Source: Kiritimatiellia bacterium (GTDB taxonomy: Bacteria; Verrucomicrobiota; Kiritimatiellia; WLWN01). Taken from it: a stretch of 64,000 bases of DNA. The notes under the pieces were generated by a model. The model was not told the origin of the DNA. It saw only the letters and a list, made by a program, of their open reading frames with translations, and did no database searches. The stretch covers positions 2,422,538-2,486,537 of the forward strand of contig WLWN01000001.1 in assembly GCA_012103575.1 (NCBI GenBank), in the 5' to 3' direction. Shown in pieces: positions 58,924-64,000 of the stretch (its first letter is position 1; every line of letters starts with the position of its first letter). A program made the translations under genes and the position numbers.

Positions 58924-60561
58924 ATGAAAACTTATAATCACGACAAGCATATAAAATTTTCTTTTTTACTGTTATCAGTATTGACTCTGATGACCCCTGG
59001 CTGTCGCCCAAAAATCGATCCTGTTGAACACGGAAATCACAAACAGATTCTTCATATAGGTAACGGAACAGAACCTCAGGATCTTGATCCCCATATTGTA
59101 ACAGGCGTCCCTGAACATAATATTATCTCTGCATTACTGGAAGGACTCGTAGCTGAAGACCCTAAGACACTTCAACCTATCCCTGGCGTTGCGGAGGATT
59201 GGGAAGTTTCTCCGGATGGAACAGTCTATACGTTTGATCTGCGCAAAAATGCACAGTGGTCCAACGGAGATCCTGTAACCGCACACGATTTTGTATTTAG
59301 CTACAAAAGGATCTTGGCCCCTGCATTAGGAAGTGAATATGCCTATATGCTCTATGTGATAAAAAATGCAAAAGATTTTCATAAAGGGACAATTACTGAC
59401 TTTTTACAAGTAGGGATCAAAGCAATGGCCCACGACATCCTCGAAATCACTTTAGAAAACGCTACGCCCTATTTCCTATCCTTACTGAACCATTATTCCT
59501 GGTTCCCGGTTCACCCACCGACCATCTTAAAACACGGGAGAATAGACGAACGGGGCACAAAATGGACACGTTCAGAAAACTTTGTCGGGAACGGTCCTTT
59601 TGTTCTAGATACATGGAAGATCAATGACATGATTATCGTGAAAAAAAATGAAACGTATTGGGATGCCGATAACGTCAGGCTTAACGCCATACATTTCCAC
59701 CCCATTGAAGATGAAAGAACTGAAGAGCGCGCCTTTCGATCCGGTCAACTGCATATTACCGGATCTGTACCCCTTAGCAAGATTGAAGTCTATAAGGAAA
59801 AGAAACCCGACCTTATAAAAATCTCTACGTTTCTAGGCACTTACTTTTATCGGATCAATGTACATCGCCCTCCTCTTAATGACGTAAAAGTTCGTAGAGC
59901 CTTAGCCATGGCTATTGATCGAGAAGGGATTGTTAAAAATGTTACAAAGGGAGGCCAACAACCTGCGTATGCCTTCACACCGCCAGACACAGCTGGATAC
60001 ACGACGCGAACTCGTATACCCTCAGATATTCATCAAGCAAAAAAGCTATTGGCCGAAGCCGGATATCCAAATGGCATGGGGTTTCCTAAAATAGAACTAC
60101 TCTATAACACCTCTGAAGGCCATCGCACCCTTGCACAAGCCATTCAGCAGATGTGGAAAAAAGATCTGAATATAAACGTAAAGCTCCTTAATCAGGAATG
60201 GAAAGTATATCTCGATACGGTAAAACAGCAGAATTATAACATAGCACGAGCGGGCTGGATCGGTGATTATGTGGATCCCAATACGTTTCTTGATATGTTT
60301 GTTACAGACGGGGGTAATAATGATACAGGTTGGTCGAATCCGGAATACGACCAACGTATCCGCGAAGTAGCTAAGATCAGCAATTTCCCTCAGCGAATGG
60401 AACATTTTCAGCAGGCAGAAACCATTTTATTGGATCAAACCCCTATTATTCCCATTTACTTCTATACAAGAGTCTATTTAATACAACCGAATGTAAAAGG
60501 ATGGTATGAAAACTTATTGGATCATCATCCTTACAAATATGTTTATCTGTCAAAAAAATAA
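58924..60561 (+). CDS. OppA-like peptide-binding lipoprotein 1
   Basis: 545 residues, SBP_bac_5 family. The signal peptide ends in lipobox TPGC with Cys27. GTEPQDLDPHIVTG, GLVAEDPKTLQPIPGVAEDW, WSNGDPVTAHDFVFSYKRIL and LLYNTSEGHRTLAQAIQQMW are typical of oligopeptide binders. It follows the ATPase by 79 bp and is nearly duplicated by the next gene (roughly 65% identical by eye). Confidence 0.92.
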   Translation: MKTYNHDKHIKFSFLLLSVLTLMTPGCRPKIDPVEHGNHKQILHIGNGTEPQDLDPHIVTGVPEHNIISALLEGLVAEDPKTLQPIPGVAEDWEVSPDGTVYTFDLRKNAQWSNGDPVTAHDFVFSYKRILAPALGSEYAYMLYVIKNAKDFHKGTITDFLQVGIKAMAHDILEITLENATPYFLSLLNHYSWFPVHPPTILKHGRIDERGTKWTRSENFVGNGPFVLDTWKINDMIIVKKNETYWDADNVRLNAIHFHPIEDERTEERAFRSGQLHITGSVPLSKIEVYKEKKPDLIKISTFLGTYFYRINVHRPPLNDVKVRRALAMAIDREGIVKNVTKGGQQPAYAFTPPDTAGYTTRTRIPSDIHQAKKLLAEAGYPNGMGFPKIELLYNTSEGHRTLAQAIQQMWKKDLNINVKLLNQEWKVYLDTVKQQNYNIARAGWIGDYVDPNTFLDMFVTDGGNNDTGWSNPEYDQRIREVAKISNFPQRMEHFQQAETILLDQTPIIPIYFYTRVYLIQPNVKGWYENLLDHHPYKYVYLSKK

Positions 60562-60564
60562 ATT

Positions 60565-62184
60565 ATGGAAATTAAACGATATATTCCCTTCATAATTTTT
60601 CTTTCCATCTTTAGCCTCTTATTGGGCTGCGCAAAACAAGAGTCTCGTGTTGTACAAGGGAATCGAGCTCAAATTCTTCACAAAGGGAATGGACAAGAAC
60701 CCGAAGATTTGGATCCACATATCATTAATGGTATTTCGGAATACAATATTATTTCCGCACTCCTAGAAGGACTGGTATCTGAAGATCCGCAAACACTCCA
60801 ACCCATCCCAGGCATTGCAGAATATTGGGAGATCTCGGATGATAGGCGGGTATATACATTCTATCTTCGCCCAGATGCCAAATGGTCAAACGGAGATTCT
60901 GTGACCGCATCTGACTTCGCCTTTTCGTATAGAAGGATTCTTTCCCCTAAATTAGGCAGTACATATGCCTATATGTTGTATCCTCTCCAACATGCAAAAT
61001 CTTTTCATGAAGGGTCCATAACCGATTTCACCCAAGTCGGAGTCAAAGCTATCAATGATCAGATACTACAGCTCACCCTCACCCACCCCACCCCCTATTT
61101 TCTGTCCTTACTCAATCACTGGACATGGCTCCCTGTTCATCCCGCTACTATTCTGAAATTCGGCAAAATCCATCAACGTGGAACCATATGGACACGACCC
61201 AAAAATTTTGTTGGGAATGGCCCTTTTATTTTAGATATCTGGAAAGTCGATCAAGTTATTATCGTCAAAAGAAATGAACAGTATTGGGATGCCGATACCG
61301 TCCGACTTAATGCTATACACTTTTACCCCATCGGCAACCCAACCACGGAAGAACGAGCGTTCCGCGCAGGCAAACTACACATCACACATCAACTCGCATT
61401 CAACAAGATTGAAGTGTATCAACAGCAACAACCTGAATGTTTAAGAATTGATCCGTATCTGGCCACCTATTTCTATTGTATCAATGTAAATCGTCCTCCG
61501 TTGGATAACCCGAAAGTACGACAAGCGCTTGCCTTAGCCATAGATCGAAAGAGTATCGTTGAGAACGTGCTCAAAGGAGGACAAAAACCAGCCCTTTATT
61601 TTACCCCTCCGAATACTGCTGGATATACATCCGAAACATCTATGACACCCAACCTTCAAAAAGCCACGCAGCTCCTTGCGGAAGCTGGGTATCCTAATGG
61701 CACAGGGTTTCCAAAGATTGAACTCCTCTATAACACCTCTGAAAATCATAGAACCATCGCTGAAGCGATTCAGCAGATGTGGAAGAAAAATCTACATATC
61801 GACATTTCTTTAATCAATCAAGAGTGGAAAGTGTACATCAATACGAGACGCCAACAGGACTTTGATCTATGCCGATTTGGATGGACAGGCGATTATTTAG
61901 ATCCGAACACCTTTTTAGATATGTGGACATCAGATGGCGGAAATAATGCCGCGGGGTGGTCTAATGTCATGTATGACAAAATGATTGAACACGCTGCAGA
62001 GATCTCTGATCCAAATCTTCGTTTTGAATTGTTCCAAAAAGCAGAGAATATTTTGCTTACAGAATTACCTATTATCCCCATCTATTTTTATACAACCGTT
62101 TACCTTACTCAACCTGGCGTAAAGAATTGGCACCCTACCATTTTGGATCATCATCCGTATAAATATGTCTATTTAGAACCATAA
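60565..62184 (+). CDS. OppA-like peptide-binding lipoprotein 2
   Basis: 539 residues, tandem paralog of the preceding gene with only 3 bp between them. Lipobox LLLGC, Cys22. Shares GLVSEDPQTLQPIPGIAEYW, WSNGDSVTASDFAFSYRRIL and GYPNGTGFPKIELLYNTSE. Divergence is spread over the whole length, so it is an old duplication that probably broadens peptide range. It precedes oppB by 3 bp. Confidence 0.92.
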   Translation: MEIKRYIPFIIFLSIFSLLLGCAKQESRVVQGNRAQILHKGNGQEPEDLDPHIINGISEYNIISALLEGLVSEDPQTLQPIPGIAEYWEISDDRRVYTFYLRPDAKWSNGDSVTASDFAFSYRRILSPKLGSTYAYMLYPLQHAKSFHEGSITDFTQVGVKAINDQILQLTLTHPTPYFLSLLNHWTWLPVHPATILKFGKIHQRGTIWTRPKNFVGNGPFILDIWKVDQVIIVKRNEQYWDADTVRLNAIHFYPIGNPTTEERAFRAGKLHITHQLAFNKIEVYQQQQPECLRIDPYLATYFYCINVNRPPLDNPKVRQALALAIDRKSIVENVLKGGQKPALYFTPPNTAGYTSETSMTPNLQKATQLLAEAGYPNGTGFPKIELLYNTSENHRTIAEAIQQMWKKNLHIDISLINQEWKVYINTRRQQDFDLCRFGWTGDYLDPNTFLDMWTSDGGNNAAGWSNVMYDKMIEHAAEISDPNLRFELFQKAENILLTELPIIPIYFYTTVYLTQPGVKNWHPTILDHHPYKYVYLEP

Positions 62185-62187
62185 ACA

Positions 62188-63111
62188 ATGACCACGTTTA
62201 TTTTAAAACGCATCTTTTTTGAAACGCTGCCCACTTTACTGATTATTGCCACTCTTACGTTCTTTATGGTTCGCTTAGCCCCCGGCGGTCCTTTTAGCCA
62301 AGAAAAGAGTGTAACGCCCGAGATTCTTGAAAATTTAAAAGCGCACTATGGGTTAAATGCCCCTCTCCACAAGCAATACTTCGATTACATGAAGAATCTT
62401 TTAAGGGGAGACTTAGGGCCGTCGTTTAAATATCCAAATCGAACCGTGAATGAACTGATTGCAAACGCTTTTCCCGTCTCATTTGAACTTGGTTTATATG
62501 CCTTGTTGTTTGCCTTGCTCGTTGGAAATGCTGCAGGGCTGATAGCTGCACTATGCCCCAATACCAAATCTGATTATATACCCATGTCTTTAGCGATGCT
62601 AGGTATTTGTATTCCAAGCTTCGTTCTCGGTCCATTATTGGTCCTTATTTTTTCTCTCTGGTTAGGATGGTTCAGTGTATCCGGATGGGATTTTCCGAGT
62701 GACCGTATCTTACCGGCCATTACTCTCGGGGCTACTTATGCTGCTTATATAGCCAGATTAACAAGAAGTGGTATGCTGGAAATATTAAATCAAGACTTTA
62801 TTCGTACGGCTCGGGCGAAAGGACTTCCAGAATATAAAATCATCTTAAAACATGGTTTTAAAGGCGGCGTAATCCCGGTGGTATCTTTTTTAGGACCTGC
62901 AGTGGCCGGACTAATCAGTGGTTCGTTTGTTGTTGAAACTATTTTTCAAATTCCAGGACTAGGTCGATTTTTTGTAAATGCTGCTTTTAATCGAGATTAT
63001 ACTATGGTTTTGGGAACGGTCCTCTTCTTTGCTATACTCATTATTTTATTCAATCTCGTTGTAGATATTATCCTTGTTTGGCTCAATCCAAAATTGAGGT
63101 TTAGGGAGTGA
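62188..63111 (+). CDS. oppB: OppB-like peptide permease
   Basis: 307-residue inner-membrane permease. N-terminal span LPTLLIIATLTFFMVRLAPG with GGPF, DYMKNLLRGDLGPSFKYPNR and the EAA loop FIRTARAKGLPEYKIILKHGF are hallmarks of OppB/DppB. ATG 62188 is 3 bp after the second oppA. The expected OppC partner starts 700 bp downstream, beyond an inserted RAYT gene. Confidence 0.93.
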   Translation: MTTFILKRIFFETLPTLLIIATLTFFMVRLAPGGPFSQEKSVTPEILENLKAHYGLNAPLHKQYFDYMKNLLRGDLGPSFKYPNRTVNELIANAFPVSFELGLYALLFALLVGNAAGLIAALCPNTKSDYIPMSLAMLGICIPSFVLGPLLVLIFSLWLGWFSVSGWDFPSDRILPAITLGATYAAYIARLTRSGMLEILNQDFIRTARAKGLPEYKIILKHGFKGGVIPVVSFLGPAVAGLISGSFVVETIFQIPGLGRFFVNAAFNRDYTMVLGTVLFFAILIILFNLVVDIILVWLNPKLRFRE

Positions 63112-63235
63112 AGGAAGAACGCAGCTTGTAGCCTATCGACAGCTACGTGAATTTCCGTTACACGCCCTGCCTCACTTCGCTAATGGAGTAAACACATATA
63201 TAATCACTGCAACCAATTTCAAACACAAACCCGTT

Positions 63236-63760
63236 ATGTGCAGCAATGAGAGACTACAGGCCTTTGAAGAAAAACTGATACAAGAGTTATCAGAACAAGA
63301 TTGGGCCCACATTTTTGCCTGGCGTCTGTTGCCGAATCATTACCATATTCTTGCATCCGTTAACCTGACACTATTTGAACCATGGCTTAGACGTATTCAT
63401 AATGGAACATCTACACGTTGGAACCGCGAAGATAGAACCCCTGGACGAAAGGTGTGGTATCATTTCATAGACCGTATAATCAGAACGGATAGACATTATT
63501 GGGCAACGATCAATTACATTCATGCAAATCCCGTTAAACATGATTATGTATCAAAAGCAACCGAATGGCCTTATAGTAGCCTTCATGGCTATTTAAGATC
63601 TTTTGGTAAAGACAAGGTATCAAGAATATACAAACAATATCCAGTGAAGGATTATGGCAAAGGATGGGATTGGGATCAATGTTTTCACGAAAATCCCGTT
63701 AAGAACGCCGCTTGCGCGGCTACTACGAACGGTTCCTTCATCAATATTCCTGATAAATAA
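63236..63760 (+). CDS. REP-associated tyrosine transposase (RAYT, Y1_Tnp)
   Basis: 174 residues from ATG 63236. The HUH motif is in LLPNHYHILASV; YIHANPVKHDYV and EWPYSSLHGY are typical of the family. Homologous sequence extends upstream in frame (REFPLHALPHFANGVNTYII, ATNFKHKPVMCSNERL) to about 63134, where GTA stands in place of a start codon, so the native N-terminus seems lost. The C-terminal NAACAATTNGSF is translated from a REP repeat. It separates oppB from oppC. Confidence 0.75.
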   Translation: MCSNERLQAFEEKLIQELSEQDWAHIFAWRLLPNHYHILASVNLTLFEPWLRRIHNGTSTRWNREDRTPGRKVWYHFIDRIIRTDRHYWATINYIHANPVKHDYVSKATEWPYSSLHGYLRSFGKDKVSRIYKQYPVKDYGKGWDWDQCFHENPVKNAACAATTNGSFINIPDK

Positions 63761-63789
63761 GTGTTTGTAGTAGCCGCGCAAGCGGCGTT
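63704..63789. repeat. perfect 23-bp inverted REP pair beside RAYT
   Basis: 63704-63726 (AACGCCGCTTGCGCGGCTAC plus TAC) and 63767-63789 (its exact complement) flank 40 bp at the end of the RAYT gene. Each unit also has an internal GCCGCTTGCGCGGC palindrome. A divergent copy is at 11939-11960. The arrangement matches a BIME recognised by RAYT enzymes. Confidence 0.75.
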
Positions 63790-63807
63790 GGCTTCATATT
63801 ACGACTC

Positions 63808-64000
63808 ATGAAAAAGCACGAAAAAAATTTCTCCGCGGAAGAGATAGAACAAGGTACGTCCCTGTGGAAAGATTCATACGAGCGTTTGCGAAAAAACAAA
63901 CTCGCCATGGCTGGCGGAGTTGTTCTTATCATACTATCTATCATCGCTCTTTTAGCCCCTTGGATAGCCCCTTACACGTATGAGTCTCAAAATTTGGAGC
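63808..64000 (+). CDS. oppC: OppC-like peptide permease, 3' truncated by window
   Basis: 64 codons visible: MKKHEKNFSAEEIEQGTSLW then RLRKNKLAMAGGVVLIILSI and IALLAPWIAPY, the cytoplasmic start and first membrane span of OppC/DppC permeases. No strong ribosome binding site; the region before it is REP repeat, so the RAYT insertion may have replaced the native leader. Confidence 0.8.
   Translation, partial: MKKHEKNFSAEEIEQGTSLWKDSYERLRKNKLAMAGGVVLIILSIIALLAPWIAPYTYESQNLE

Noticed and set aside
1..64000. CRISPR arrays, tRNA and rRNA genes
   Set aside because: No regularly spaced direct repeats, cas-like proteins or tRNA T-loop patterns were recognised by reading; a covariance-model search was not possible.

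Overview
This window reads as a bacterial chromosome segment of moderate GC that carries a heavy load of insertion sequences. The best taxonomic hints are a secreted protein with thrombospondin type 3 and LamG domains plus a short C-terminal domain I associate with Kiritimatiellota/Verrucomicrobiota, a VCBS/FG-GAP lipoprotein, RAYT/REP repeats and short palindromic intergenic repeats. A PVC-superphylum or similar Gram-negative host is an inference. No rRNA, tRNA or CRISPR array was seen.

Layout. 1-5.7 kb: 3' part of a MalK/UgpC-type ATPase, an IS4 element, a family 25 glycosyltransferase and rsmB. 6.3-11.7 kb: an IS30 element, then mmsA (apparently with an AUA start), dihydropyrimidinase and a PrpB-like lyase, which together form a reductive thymine/uracil catabolic route. 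12-21.5 kb: a zone of decaying genes: a truncated integron-type integrase, a VCBS lipoprotein, and a sulfotransferase - flavin monooxygenase - TauE operon in which every gene is broken and one is split by IS630. A small EF-hand protein is intact. 21.8-33.9 kb: a lone DevA-like ABC ATPase bracketed by palindrome arrays, then a tandem family of at least four large secreted paralogs of unknown function, all broken by stops, frameshifts, IS30, a MITE or IS1380. 33.9-35.8 kb: small toxin-antitoxin-like genes and a RAYT fragment.

35.8-45.0 kb: an intact nucleotide biosynthesis cluster, purD-purE-pyrR-pyrB-pyrC-pyrF-pyrE-guaB-guaA. 45.1-55.4 kb: a PIN toxin remnant with its antitoxin, an IS630/IS30/IS1380 island, a GH18-like secreted protein, a truncated AlgE-type porin and a third IS1380. 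55.6-64 kb: YejE/YejF-like peptide transport genes, two OppA-like lipoproteins and OppB. A RAYT transposase then separates OppB from the start of OppC.

Mobile DNA dominates. Nine recognisable IS copies in five groups (IS4 x1, IS630 x2, two IS30 types x2 each, IS1380 x3) cover about 13 kb. Four copies of a MITE with IS1380-type ends add to this (163 bp when complete). The MITE centre is a bidirectional terminator hairpin. All three IS1380 copies share the same 13-bp insertion and stop codon, so they probably moved with a transposase supplied in trans. Core genes are intact while accessory genes are mostly pseudogenes, which suggests real genome decay rather than general sequence error.
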